A DNA stretch of 64,000 nucleotides from JAFGCY01 sp964609245 (lineage in GTDB: Bacteria; 4484-113; JAFGCY01): NCBI GenBank assembly GCA_964609245.1, contig CAZSSB010000004.1:65197-129196 (forward strand), given 5' to 3'. Position 1 is the first letter of the stretch; the number at the start of each line of letters is the position of its first letter. Made by a program: the position numbers and the translations under genes. Shown here piece after piece: positions 47,920 through 56,992 of the stretch. The notes under the pieces are model-generated. The model was not told where the DNA came from. It saw nothing but the letters and a program-made list of their open reading frames with translations, and ran no database searches.

Positions 47920-49518
47920 TCAGAATCGGACCAGGTAGTCGGCCTTCACCCCGTCAAATTCGGGCTCAAGCCGACAGACGCCGCCGGAGCAGACCAGTCC
48001 TTCGCGGCGGGAACCCATCGCCAGTGCCAGCTCCTGATTCTCGTCCGGACGGTACTTGAACTCCCAGATTCCCCAATGGTTGCTCTCGACGTCAGGTTCG
48101 TTCGTGGTTTCCCAGGTGTAGGAAACGTTGAAGACGCTCTGGAAGGTCAACTCCCCTTCCACAATCCAGTCTTCCCAGGGCGGGATAAACCCCGGATCGA
48201 TCTCCTCACGCTCCAGGAAGCTGCTCGCCGTCCATTCTTCATCGATGGGCCGGCTCAGTGACAGCCGCTGGATATCGTGCTTCTGGCCCAGTTCGAGAAC
48301 GTACCAGTATTCGCCGACCCACGTCAGCCGGTCAGCCGCCGGGCTGGTGTAGATCAGGGAGGCCTCGGTGTAGGCCCGCTCGCCATCCTTGGCGTTGTCC
48401 TGGGCGTAGTGGATGTCGAACAGCGAACCATCGCCAAGCGCGTCCCAGAGCACACTGCCCCCGTACCCCACGTCGTCGTACGGGTCGGCTGAGGCAGCTT
48501 CAGACCAGTGCCTCACCGGCGGCAGGATCGTGAACGGATGACCGATTCCCTGATAGTCCTTGTACTCGCCCGTGAAGGCATAACCGTCGCCGGTCAGCCC
48601 CAGGTTCACGTATGTACCCGTGCCATCCTTGCCCTCGAAGTCCCAGGCGGGATTCCCGTACTCCACCGCGTCGCGCTGCACGCCGACGGTCTCCGCGTAG
48701 AGCTTGAACGGACCGGATCGCACCTGCACGTTTCCCCCCACCAGATCGTACTCCAGCATGTCGGGCGACTCAACCGTGGCGCCGAGCGCGGGGAACTCCA
48801 CCTGCGCGGCGTGCAGGCCGACATCCACGTCATCGGTCAGCGGTGCCGAGATGCGCGCTGCGGACACGGTGGAATGCTGTGGCTCATCCCGCCGCTTGCG
48901 CGTGCCCCACAGCACGGTCAGGTCCCCCTCGCCGATCTCCACTTCGGCCTTCACGCCTTCGATCTCGTTGTCGTGCTCGAGAACCCGATCCTCGTAGAGG
49001 TTCAGCGCCAGCCCGCGACCGAACAGAGCTCCGAGGGAGCCAGCCGTAACCTTGAAATCGTCGCCCCGATACCTGACCCGGGCCTTCTCCCAGCGGAATG
49101 GATCATTCGTGTTGGGAAAAGCGTTGACGTCCGACCACCGCAAATATGAGTCCCAGGAGCCGTACTGCAGCGACAGCTCGTACTCGTGCTCCCACTTCTC
49201 GACGCCGGAGATGTCGTCATTACTGAACCGCAGGTAGATCCGGCCGCTGTATCCCAGCCGCTCGGGATCGGTCGGGGTCAGATCGAAGTCGCGCTCCCAC
49301 ATCTCGGTTGCAGGATACGTGCCCTCGTCCACCTCCCCGTCCCGATAGAACTGGGCGATGGCGTCTTCCACCGTAGCCCCACGGTATTCTGGATCGGCGA
49401 TGCGCCGCAACTCGTCGAACGCATCATCGGCGCTCTCGATCACGATCTCGTCCGCCAGCGCCAGCAGAGGCGCCGCCGCCACCAACGCCGCAATGGCAAC
49501 GCACAGCAGGTGCTTCAT
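47920..49518 (-). CDS. DUF6029-like outer-membrane beta-barrel protein
   Basis: A 532-aa exported protein with a signal peptide (cleaved near LLALADE). The mature part has alternating hydrophobic/polar beta strands ending in the aromatic residue F (YLVRF), typical of outer-membrane barrels. Segments such as WEHEYELSLQYGSWD, GSLGALFGRGLALNLYEDR and GHPFTILPPVRHWSEAA resemble DUF6029 proteins. GAGGAGG lies 9 nt before ATG 49518. It lies 65 nt after the TlpA-like gene on the same strand, so the two are probably an operon and may act on envelope redox chemistry or metal/peptide maturation. Confidence 0.65.
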   Translation of the reverse strand: MKHLLCVAIAALVAAAPLLALADEIVIESADDAFDELRRIADPEYRGATVEDAIAQFYRDGEVDEGTYPATEMWERDFDLTPTDPERLGYSGRIYLRFSNDDISGVEKWEHEYELSLQYGSWDSYLRWSDVNAFPNTNDPFRWEKARVRYRGDDFKVTAGSLGALFGRGLALNLYEDRVLEHDNEIEGVKAEVEIGEGDLTVLWGTRKRRDEPQHSTVSAARISAPLTDDVDVGLHAAQVEFPALGATVESPDMLEYDLVGGNVQVRSGPFKLYAETVGVQRDAVEYGNPAWDFEGKDGTGTYVNLGLTGDGYAFTGEYKDYQGIGHPFTILPPVRHWSEAASADPYDDVGYGGSVLWDALGDGSLFDIHYAQDNAKDGERAYTEASLIYTSPAADRLTWVGEYWYVLELGQKHDIQRLSLSRPIDEEWTASSFLEREEIDPGFIPPWEDWIVEGELTFQSVFNVSYTWETTNEPDVESNHWGIWEFKYRPDENQELALAMGSRREGLVCSGGVCRLEPEFDGVKADYLVRF

Positions 49519-49583
49519 GCCCACCATCCTCCTCAAGATGCAGCGTCAGCCCTTTGCTGCCGCCTCAGCATTCCACGCAGTGC

Positions 49584-50126
49584 CTACCCAGCAGGCTCTT
49601 CCTCGCCCTCCGCCTCTTCGTCGAATTCAACCTCTTCGCCGGCCAGGTACGCCTCGATCACCTCGACGTACTCCTCCTCCTGGCCCGACTTGTAGCTGTA
49701 GTGCTGCCAGATAATCTCCCCTGCCGGGTCGATCATGAAACTAGCCGGCGCGGACTTCACCCCGTAGTCCTTGCTGACTTCCAGTTCCGTGTCAAGCAGC
49801 ACGCGGAACGTGTATTTCTTGCTCCTGAAGAACGGCTCCACCTGCGCCACCGTCAGCGCGGTGTCACGACTGATGATCACGAACTCCACACCGCTGTCCT
49901 GGTACTCGTCGTAGTACTCCTGCAGGTGCGCGACCAGTTCGTTGCACGGCTTGCAGCCGACCTGCCAGAAGTCGATCACCAGCAGCTCGCATTCGTCCAG
50001 CAGATCCTCGAGGCTGTACTCGTCGCCTTCCAGGTCCTCCAGTTCGAAGTTGGGCGCGCTGGCCGCATGCACAATGCCGCCGTATAACAGCAGGGCTACG
50101 ACGATCGCGAAAACGTGTGGACGCAT
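49584..50126 (-). CDS. TlpA-like periplasmic thioredoxin (CxxC)
   Basis: A 180-aa exported thioredoxin-fold protein: signal peptide (residues 1-22), LEDLEGDEYSLEDLL, the active site DFWQVGCKPCNEL (C-K-P-C near residues 58-61), and SAPASFMIDPAGEI with the cis-Pro loop. The C-terminal 20 residues are Glu-rich. GGAGGAAGG precedes ATG 50126. It is the conventional Cys counterpart of the UxxC domains in the adjacent lipoproteins and co-directional with the barrel protein. Confidence 0.88.
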   Translation of the reverse strand: MRPHVFAIVVALLLYGGIVHAASAPNFELEDLEGDEYSLEDLLDECELLVIDFWQVGCKPCNELVAHLQEYYDEYQDSGVEFVIISRDTALTVAQVEPFFRSKKYTFRVLLDTELEVSKDYGVKSAPASFMIDPAGEIIWQHYSYKSGQEEEYVEVIEAYLAGEEVEFDEEAEGEEEPAG

Positions 50127-50272
50127 TCCTTCCTCCAGGCGATTTCAATTCTAACATCGGATAAACGCAGGACGGCTTGCGCCGCCCCGATGTTCCTGCT
50201 CGGCGTCTCGCGCCCCGCAGGTCAATTCCCCGCAGGCAAGGTATACCATATACGACTGGAAGGGAGAAGCGC

Positions 50273-51301
50273 ATGCTGATCGGCTTGCTTACTGGCGGCG
50301 GTGACAGTCCGGCGATCAACGGGGCAATCCGCGCCATCGTCCGTCGCGCACACGCCGGCGAGCACCAGGTGTTCGCCTTTCAACTCGGCTGGCGCGGTGT
50401 ACTGGAGAACCTCGGCTCGGTACTTACCGCTGAGGACGTGTCAGGCATCCTTCCGCGCGGTGGCACCATGCTGGGCACGAGTCGCACCAATCCACTCAGG
50501 ATCGACGGTGGGCTGGATGCGGTGCGCCGTACGCTCTCCGAACGTGAAGTCGATGCGCTGATCTGCATCGGGGGCGATGACACCAACGGCGTCGCCCACC
50601 GCCTCTGCCAGGAGAGGATCGTCCGCTGCATCGGCGTACCGCAGACCATCGACAACGATATCCCGGGAACCGAGTTCTCGATCGGCTATGATTCGGCGCT
50701 CAATGTTGTGGTTGAAGCGCTGGACCGATTGCACACTACTGCCACGAGCCACCACCGCGTGATGATCTGCGAGATCATGGGGCGCGACGCTGGTTGGCTG
50801 GCGCTACTCGGTGGCCTTGCGGGTGGGGCGGACGAGGTGCTGATCCCCGAGCGGGCATTCCGCATGGACGAGGTCTGCAGCCGACTGCAGGAGCGCCGCA
50901 GCCGCGGCAAGTCCTTCACCATTCTCGCCGTGGCCGAGGGCGCGAAACCCGAGATGCTGGATCGTCCGGTTACCCAGGACGAATCGGTCGACGCCTTCGG
51001 CCACGTGCGACTGGGCGGAATCGGTCACGTTCTGGCGAGGGAAATCGAGGAGCGCACGGGCTTCGAGACGCGCACCACGGTGCTCGGTCACCTCCAGCGC
51101 GGGGGGGTCCCGTCGGCCTTCGATCGCGTATTGGCGACGATGTTCGGCGTCCGCGCTGTCGAACTGCTGGAGCAGGGCTCCACCGACCTGATGGTCGTCT
51201 GGCAAGCCAGCGAGATTCGGGCCGTCCCGTTCGCCGAGGCGCTGGGCGGAACCCGCGTTTGCCCCGACTCCTTCGTCCAGCTGTCCGAGCTGTTTCGCTA
51301 G
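50273..51301 (+). CDS. Phosphofructokinase, probably PPi-dependent type
   Basis: A 342-aa PfkA-superfamily enzyme phosphorylating fructose 6-phosphate. Motifs are GLLTGGGDSPAING, GGTMLGTSRTNP, IGGDDTNGVAHRL, VPQTIDNDIPGTE, MGRDAGWLALLGG and LGHLQRGGVPSAFDR. ATP enzymes have GGDGS; GGDDT is the PPi-type signature (Asp blocks the ATP site). The usual PPi-type Lys in PKTIDND is Gln here. ATG 50273 has GGGAG upstream. Consistent with PPDK-based, pyrophosphate-linked glycolysis. Confidence 0.85.
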   Translation: MLIGLLTGGGDSPAINGAIRAIVRRAHAGEHQVFAFQLGWRGVLENLGSVLTAEDVSGILPRGGTMLGTSRTNPLRIDGGLDAVRRTLSEREVDALICIGGDDTNGVAHRLCQERIVRCIGVPQTIDNDIPGTEFSIGYDSALNVVVEALDRLHTTATSHHRVMICEIMGRDAGWLALLGGLAGGADEVLIPERAFRMDEVCSRLQERRSRGKSFTILAVAEGAKPEMLDRPVTQDESVDAFGHVRLGGIGHVLAREIEERTGFETRTTVLGHLQRGGVPSAFDRVLATMFGVRAVELLEQGSTDLMVVWQASEIRAVPFAEALGGTRVCPDSFVQLSELFR

Positions 51302-51993
51302 TCCCGCGCGCCTGTCTTCCGCGGCAGGAACAGCTGCGGCTTCGCGTTCATGATGCCGGGAGCCAGGCTGCCGAGCGAGACGATGATCCGGGTCATCTCT
51401 TCTACCGCGACGTCCACATCCTCCACTTCCTCGCAGGGCACGAAGTAGTTGAAGCCCGTGGCCGGCACCGGGCTCGACGGGAAATAGACCATGTAATGCG
51501 GAACCCCCCCGATGTCGATCGGCTCGCTGTTCGAAAGCATGCCCAGAATCCGCGTGTTCGCAAACCGCACCAGCACCACGTTGGACAGCGCCGCGGCCGC
51601 GTCCTGTTTCTTCTTCTTGAACAGGTCCACCACCTGATCCGCGCTGCTGTAGATCTTGTTGATGAACGGGATCCTACCGATCAGCCACTCGAACCAGCCA
51701 CCCACGCGCTGCCCGAGGAACTGTCGGGCGAAGTAGCCCACCAGCCAGATGAAGACCAGTACCATCGCCAGGCTCAGCACGTAGATGCCGGCGAACACCC
51801 ACTGCCGACTGGTTGGCGTGCTCTCGCCGAAAATAGCGGCAGTAACCTCCTGCGCCACCAATCCAAACAGACTGCCGGGCCCCAGCCAGCCATAGAGCTT
51901 CCCCGCCAGGAAGACCACCACGCCAATGGTGATCAGCAATGGCAGGAGCGCCATCAGTCCCGTCAGAAACGTGGCAGTCACTCGACGCACCAT
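51298..51993 (-). CDS. DUF502 family membrane protein
   Basis: A 231-aa protein with two membrane helices (residues about 8-32 and 68-90), then the conserved cytoplasmic segment IPFINKIYSSADQVVDLF and the PSSPVPATGFNYFVP motif of DUF502. Function is unknown. GGAGGGA lies upstream of ATG 51993. Its stop overlaps the convergent pfk stop. Confidence 0.85.
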   Translation of the reverse strand: MVRRVTATFLTGLMALLPLLITIGVVVFLAGKLYGWLGPGSLFGLVAQEVTAAIFGESTPTSRQWVFAGIYVLSLAMVLVFIWLVGYFARQFLGQRVGGWFEWLIGRIPFINKIYSSADQVVDLFKKKKQDAAAALSNVVLVRFANTRILGMLSNSEPIDIGGVPHYMVYFPSSPVPATGFNYFVPCEEVEDVDVAVEEMTRIIVSLGSLAPGIMNAKPQLFLPRKTGARD

Positions 51994-52040
51994 CTGTCCC
52001 TCCGTCCTGTGCTTGGGCCAAGTCTAGCAGAACCGCTGCA

Positions 52041-53654
52041 TCACCACGGATAGCGGTTGACGATCGGCATGCGGCGGCCAATGCCGAACGCCTTCTCCGT
52101 CACCCTCAGTATCGGTGGCGCCTGGCGCCGCTTGTACTCGTTGAGCCGGACCAGCCTGAATACGCTGTCCACCTCTGCGGGCGTGTAGCCGCGCTCCAGA
52201 AGCTCCTCCCGCGACGCGTGCTCCTCGACGACCGCATCGGCGACAGGACTGATGCGTTCGTAATCAAACGGATCCACCTGGTCAGCCGCCAACTCGGCCG
52301 AGGGCGGCCGCTCGATGATCCGGCGTGGAATGATCCCGTCGCCGCGCCTGGTGTTGTAATAGCGTGCCAGCGCATACACTTCCGGCTTGGCGATATCGCC
52401 GATCACGGCCAGGCCTCCGCACATGTCGCCGTACAGCGTGCTGTATCCCAGCGCATACTCGGTCTTGTTGCCGGTTGCCAGCACCAGTGCGTTGCGATCG
52501 TTGGAGATCTCCATCAGAATCTTGCCCCGCTCGCGCGCCTGCAGATTCTCCGCTGTCACTTGCCTGGCGTATGCGCCGAATTCCGCCGTATACCGCCGCG
52601 TCGCCAGCTGTACTGAGTCCTCGATCGGCAGCACGTGGTACTCCACACCCAGCTTGCCTGCCAGCGTGGCAGCGTCCTCGTTGCTCATCTCCGCGGTGAA
52701 GCGCGAGGGCATCGCCACGCAGACGACGCGCTCGGGAGCGAGAGCTTCCGCCGCCAGACAGGCGACCAGGGCACTGTCGATTCCACCTGACAGCCCAATC
52801 ACCGCCGACTGGAACCCGCACTTGCTGAAGTAGTCGGATACTCCCAGGCACAGAGCGTCGAAGACCTCCTGCTCCCGGTGGAACTCCGGGATAACCACAG
52901 CCGGCGCGGCGCCACGCTCGGGACAACAGTCCACTAGCACCAGCTTCTCCGCGAACTGCGGGCCCAGAGCGATCAGACGCCCCGAGCCATCGACCGCCAT
53001 CGACTCTCCGTCGAACACCAGTTCGTCCTGCGCGCCAACAAGATTGCAGTAGATGACCGGCCTGCCTGTTGCCTTGGCATGGCGTCTACAGAGCCCCAGC
53101 CTGATCTGCCGCTTGCCAGCGTGAAACGGCGAACTGGACAGGTTGACGATGTACTCCGCACCCTCAGCGACAAGCTCCGGCACCACTTTCCTTTCGTAGC
53201 CTTCGTCCCAGATATCTTCACAGACAGTGACGCCCAGGAGTTTGCCGCCCAACTCCACCGGGTGGTTTTCGCTGGCCGCCGTGAAGTACCGCTGTTCATC
53301 GAACACGTCGTAGGTTGGCAGCAGCGTCTTGTGGATGACGTCCTTCAGTTCACCGTCGGCCACACACGCCACCGCGTTGTAGCGGTGACCCGCGTCGTCG
53401 CGGTCCACAAACCCGATCAGCGCCGGAAGCCGCATCCCCGGCACGATGCTCTCGTGCAGCACCCGCAGCTGGTCGGTCACGAAGTGCTCTTTGAGCAGCA
53501 GATCCTGCGGCGGGTAACCCGTAACCGCCAGTTCAGGTGTAACCAGCAACTCGCATCCCTGCAGCACAGCGGCATGCCCGCCGGCGACAATCCGCTCCGC
53601 GTTAGCCGCCAAATCGCCGACGGTCAGGTTCACCTGCCAGAGGCCGATGCGCAT
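52041..53654 (-). CDS. nadE: Glutamine-dependent NAD+ synthetase
   Basis: A 537-aa two-domain enzyme completing NAD+ synthesis from deamido-NAD+. The N-terminal nitrilase-type glutaminase domain has Glu in TPELAVTGYPP, Lys in HKTLLPTYDVFDE and Cys in GVTVCEDIWDE. The C-terminal synthetase domain has the PP-loop GLSGGIDSALVA and ATGNKTEYALGYSTLYGD. ATG 53654 lies 6 nt after TATAAT (53661-53666, minus strand), with no Shine-Dalgarno, so the mRNA is probably leaderless. Confidence 0.96.
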   Translation of the reverse strand: MRIGLWQVNLTVGDLAANAERIVAGGHAAVLQGCELLVTPELAVTGYPPQDLLLKEHFVTDQLRVLHESIVPGMRLPALIGFVDRDDAGHRYNAVACVADGELKDVIHKTLLPTYDVFDEQRYFTAASENHPVELGGKLLGVTVCEDIWDEGYERKVVPELVAEGAEYIVNLSSSPFHAGKRQIRLGLCRRHAKATGRPVIYCNLVGAQDELVFDGESMAVDGSGRLIALGPQFAEKLVLVDCCPERGAAPAVVIPEFHREQEVFDALCLGVSDYFSKCGFQSAVIGLSGGIDSALVACLAAEALAPERVVCVAMPSRFTAEMSNEDAATLAGKLGVEYHVLPIEDSVQLATRRYTAEFGAYARQVTAENLQARERGKILMEISNDRNALVLATGNKTEYALGYSTLYGDMCGGLAVIGDIAKPEVYALARYYNTRRGDGIIPRRIIERPPSAELAADQVDPFDYERISPVADAVVEEHASREELLERGYTPAEVDSVFRLVRLNEYKRRQAPPILRVTEKAFGIGRRMPIVNRYPW

Positions 53655-53660
53655 GCCCGC

Positions 53661-53666
53661 ATTATA
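53661..53666 (-). promoter_or_regulatory. -10 hexamer for leaderless nadE
   Basis: TATAAT on the minus strand, exactly 6 nt before ATG 53654. The divergent fetB-like gene has its own TATAAT at 53696-53701. Confidence 0.6.
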
Positions 53667-53720
53667 GACCGCCCTGCGCGGGGGATCCGCGCGCATATAA
53701 TTGGCCGCGGAGAGCGAGGG

Positions 53721-54527
53721 ATGAACGGCGCAGTGCAGAGCGGCTTCACGGACATAACCTGGACGGGCCTTGCCTGGACGGCTTTGCTGGTCTTCATCGC
53801 CCTGGCCCTCTCCTGGTGGCAGCGCCTCGCTCTCGAGAAGCAGCTGCTGATCGGCTGCCTGCGCACCATCGTGCAGCTGATCCTGATCGGCTACGTGCTT
53901 GCCTGGATCATCGGCAGTGCTGACTGGCGGCTGGTCCTCGCGGCATCGGTGCTCCAGCTGGCTGCAGCTGCCTGGACCGTCGGAAGCCTAATGCAGCGCC
54001 CGCTTCCCGGCGCACGCCTGATCGCCCTGGTCTCGCTCCTGCCGGCCTACCTGCTGGTGCTCGCCGTCCTGTTGTTCCTGGTTATTGCGCACCATCCCTG
54101 GTGGGATCCCCGTCTCGTGCTGCCGATCGGCGGGATGCTGCTGGGCAATTCCCTGACCGGTGTAGCGCTGGCGTTGAACCGCTTCCGTGCCGACCTGCGT
54201 TCCCAGCGCGAGCTGGTCCTCGCTCGTCTAGCCCTGGGCACCACCTGGCACACCGCCGTTAGGGAGCTCCGCCAGGATGCGGCGCACGCGGCCATGCTGC
54301 CCACCATCTCAGCACTGCTGACCGTGGGGCTGGTTGCGCTGCCCGGCATGATGACGGGTCAGATCATCGCCGGCATCGATCCCGTGGCCGCAGTCAAGTA
54401 CCAGATCGCCGTGATGTTCATGCTCGCCGCGGTGGTTGCCCTGTCCGCGGCCATCGCGATTACGCTCTTCGCCCGCCGGCAGCGCTTCGATGCCGAGCCA
54501 ACTCAAACTCCAGAGCCGGCCACCTAG
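53721..54527 (+). CDS. UPF0014/FetB-like ABC transporter permease
   Basis: A 268-aa integral membrane protein with about seven helices, matching the UPF0014 (FetB/YbbM) family of metal-export permeases: LRTIVQLILIGYVLAWI, LPIGGMLLGNSLTGVALALNRF, and LPTISALLTVGLVALPGMMTGQIIAG with GMMTGQILAG-type motif. The ATPase partner (FetA) is not adjacent. ATG 53721 has GAGGG immediately upstream and TATAAT at 53696-53701, a short leader. Its stop overlaps the convergent glycosyltransferase stop. Confidence 0.88.
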   Translation: MNGAVQSGFTDITWTGLAWTALLVFIALALSWWQRLALEKQLLIGCLRTIVQLILIGYVLAWIIGSADWRLVLAASVLQLAAAAWTVGSLMQRPLPGARLIALVSLLPAYLLVLAVLLFLVIAHHPWWDPRLVLPIGGMLLGNSLTGVALALNRFRADLRSQRELVLARLALGTTWHTAVRELRQDAAHAAMLPTISALLTVGLVALPGMMTGQIIAGIDPVAAVKYQIAVMFMLAAVVALSAAIAITLFARRQRFDAEPTQTPEPAT

Positions 54528-55171
54528 TCTGACCTCCGGGAGAGCTTCGATCGCAGCCAGACAACCACGATTTCCCAATACATCCTGATCCGCGCGCTCA
54601 GGCCCGCCCAGAAGCCCCGCTTCTCCTCCTTCATCACCTGCCCGGCTCCGTGCCACTCCACGATGATCTGGGACACCCCTTGCCGCCGTAGATGGTCGTT
54701 GATCGCGGTTTCGATTCCGAAGCGGCTGTCCCAGCCCGTGAAATTGCCCAGCAGTTCACGGCGCAGACAGCGCTGACCGCTGATCATCGGCGTGATGCGC
54801 TGCGCCAGCGTTGTGGCGACCCGACCGCCCCGAAACACCGCCAGCGCGGCAGGGCTTGCCCCGCCTGCCACCGGCTCCACCAGCAACCGGATGTGCTCCG
54901 ATGTCACGCCGGTCAGGTCGGCATCCAGGAACGCGACCACGTCGCCGCTTGTCGCGGCAAGCCCGGACTCCATCGCGCGTGCCTTGCCCCGGTTGGCGGC
55001 GTGCCGTAACACACGCACGCCAAGAGACTCCGCCTCGGCAGCAGTCTCGTCGCTGCTGCCGTCATCGACCAGCAGCACCTCTGAGACCAGTTCACACGCC
55101 ACGGCAGCTCTGATCACGGCGGCAATCCGCCCCGCTTCGTTATACGCTGGGATGATCAGGCTGCACGTCAC
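54524..55171 (-). CDS. Family 2 glycosyltransferase
   Basis: A 215-aa GT-A enzyme: CSLIIPAYNEAGRI, VLLVDDGSSDETA, NRGKARAMESGL and the metal-binding FLDADLTG (DxD). The C-terminal stretch is basic with WAGLSARIRMYW but has no clear transmembrane helix. Glycosyl donor and acceptor are unknown; many short GT2 enzymes of this shape act on polyprenyl-phosphate or glucosyl-3-phosphoglycerate-type acceptors. GTG 55171 has GGGGGAGGAA upstream. It lies 28 nt after gatA. Confidence 0.85.
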   Translation of the reverse strand: MTCSLIIPAYNEAGRIAAVIRAAVACELVSEVLLVDDGSSDETAAEAESLGVRVLRHAANRGKARAMESGLAATSGDVVAFLDADLTGVTSEHIRLLVEPVAGGASPAALAVFRGGRVATTLAQRITPMISGQRCLRRELLGNFTGWDSRFGIETAINDHLRRQGVSQIIVEWHGAGQVMKEEKRGFWAGLSARIRMYWEIVVVWLRSKLSRRSD

Positions 55172-55199
55172 GCTAACCGTTCCTCCCCCAACCGGTCGT

Positions 55200-56687
55200 T
55201 CAGACCCCCAGCTGTTTACTGATCCACTCCGGCGGCTGGTACCGCCAGCCGGTCAACTGCTCATACTGATGCGCGATCCTGAGCAGCAGGCTGTCCCGAA
55301 ACGGGGCGCAGACCAACTGGATGCTCGTCGGCAACATCGTGCCGTCGATCTCGGCGAAGCCATTAGGCAGGCTGATGCCGCCCGTGCCGGTCATGTTCAC
55401 GAACACTGTGCACAAGTCAGACATGTACATCTTGACCGGATCGTCAAGCCGCTCTCCCAGCTTGAACGGAAGGGTCGGAGACGTCGGGGTAGCCAGCACG
55501 TCCACCTTACCGAACATCTCCTCCAATGAGTCACGCAGATCGCGGCGCACATGCCGCGCGCGATCGTAATAGGCGTCGTAGTATCCCGCCGACAGCACGT
55601 AGGTTCCCAGCAGGATGCGCCGCTTGACTTCCGCCCCGAACCCCGCGCTGCGCACGTCCCGATATCTGGCCTGCAGTTCAGCCTCGGCCGAGCTCCGACC
55701 GTAGCGAACGCCGTCGTACCGCGCCAGATTGGAGCTGCACTCCGCCGCCACGATGATGTAGTACGCCGGCAGGCAGTAGTCGACGAGTGGTAGATCAAAC
55801 TCGACGATCTGCGCTCCAGCGTCGCTCATCACGTCCAGCGATTTACGGAAATTCGCCAGCACCGGCGCGTCGATGCGACTGGCGTCAATGAACGGCTTGG
55901 GCACACCTATCCGCACTTTGCCCCAGTGGATATCACGCTGAGCTTCGGCAAAGAAGTCCGTCTCGCCCGTCGCCTGGCACATGCTGTCCATCTCGCAGGG
56001 CCGCGAGATGGTATTCATGGTCAGCGCCACGTCCAGCGTGTCCCGGGCGAAGATGCCGGCCTGATCGCAGCTCGATGCGTAGGCAATCAACCCGTAGCGG
56101 CTAACCAGGCCATACGTCGGACGGTAACCCACGATGCCACAGAAGCTGGCGGGCTGCCGCACGCTGCCGCCCGTGTCCGTGCCCAGCGCCATCACACACT
56201 GGCAGGACGCAACCGCCACGGCGCTGCCCGAGCTGGATCCCCCCGGCACGCGCTCCAGATCCCAGGGATTACGCGTTGGGCCGTATCCGCTCATCTCCCC
56301 GGAACTACCCATCGCGAACTCGTCGAGGTTCGTCTTGCCCATCAGGTGGTTCTTGGCACCGCGCAGTTCGGCGATACAGCTGGCATCGTAGGGCGGAACA
56401 TAGCCCTCTAGTATTCGGCTCCCCGCCGTCGATTGCAGACCTGCCGTGGTGTAGATGTCCTTCGCCGCATACGGCAGACGGTGGAAGCGCCGTGGTCCCT
56501 CCTCGATCAGTGGCAGTCGCCACTCCTGCGCCTCGATTTGCTCGTCCCACGTGATGAACGCATTAAGCTGCGCGTCCACTTCCCGAGCGAACTCGAACTG
56601 CGTCTGCTGCAGTTCATCGTGGTTCAACTCGCCGCTCTCGATCTCCGCCAGCAACTCGTGGCCGCAGCGCGTCAGCAGTTCACGCAT
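55200..56687 (-). CDS. gatA: Asp-tRNA(Asn)/Glu-tRNA(Gln) amidotransferase subunit A
   Basis: A 495-aa GatA amidase. Catalytic Lys in YAAKDIYTTAG, the Ser-cisSer-Lys set with GSSSGSAVAVAS and GTDTGGSVRQPASFCG, and RYGLIAYASSCDQAGIF. It releases ammonia from Gln for transamidation of mischarged tRNA. The start abuts the gatC stop. gatB is elsewhere. Confidence 0.97.
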   Translation of the reverse strand: MRELLTRCGHELLAEIESGELNHDELQQTQFEFAREVDAQLNAFITWDEQIEAQEWRLPLIEEGPRRFHRLPYAAKDIYTTAGLQSTAGSRILEGYVPPYDASCIAELRGAKNHLMGKTNLDEFAMGSSGEMSGYGPTRNPWDLERVPGGSSSGSAVAVASCQCVMALGTDTGGSVRQPASFCGIVGYRPTYGLVSRYGLIAYASSCDQAGIFARDTLDVALTMNTISRPCEMDSMCQATGETDFFAEAQRDIHWGKVRIGVPKPFIDASRIDAPVLANFRKSLDVMSDAGAQIVEFDLPLVDYCLPAYYIIVAAECSSNLARYDGVRYGRSSAEAELQARYRDVRSAGFGAEVKRRILLGTYVLSAGYYDAYYDRARHVRRDLRDSLEEMFGKVDVLATPTSPTLPFKLGERLDDPVKMYMSDLCTVFVNMTGTGGISLPNGFAEIDGTMLPTSIQLVCAPFRDSLLLRIAHQYEQLTGWRYQPPEWISKQLGV

Positions 56688-56957
56688 CTAGCCACCCCCC
56701 TCGAAGTCAATGACTTGCGGCACTCGGTAGTCGTGCTTCAGATCCTCCGGCCATTCGAAGCGGCGCGGATGATCACGCCGCAAGTCCACACGCTCCTTGA
56801 GTGCCAACCTCGCGCTCTCACTGACCGGTGTGTACGATTGGGTCTGTTCCACAAAACCAAGCAGTCGGGCGAACTTCCGTTCGAACTCGGCAATCTCTTC
56901 CTCGCCGAGCCTCAGTCTTGCCAACTCACAGAGGTGCTCAAAGGCCCGTCTATCCAT
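56688..56957 (-). CDS. gatC: Amidotransferase subunit C
   Basis: An 89-aa GatC that wraps around GatA and GatB: helical N-terminus (FEHLCELARLRLGEEEIAEF) and the conserved LKHDYRVPQVIDF-type end. ATG 56957 is 6 nt after TATGAT (56964-56969, minus strand) without a Shine-Dalgarno, again leaderless. The open frame upstream to 56993 is not used. gatA follows with no gap. Confidence 0.93.
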   Translation of the reverse strand: MDRRAFEHLCELARLRLGEEEIAEFERKFARLLGFVEQTQSYTPVSESARLALKERVDLRRDHPRRFEWPEDLKHDYRVPQVIDFEGGG

Positions 56958-56992
56958 GCCCTGATCATAGCAAAGCGCAGCCAGGTACCGCA

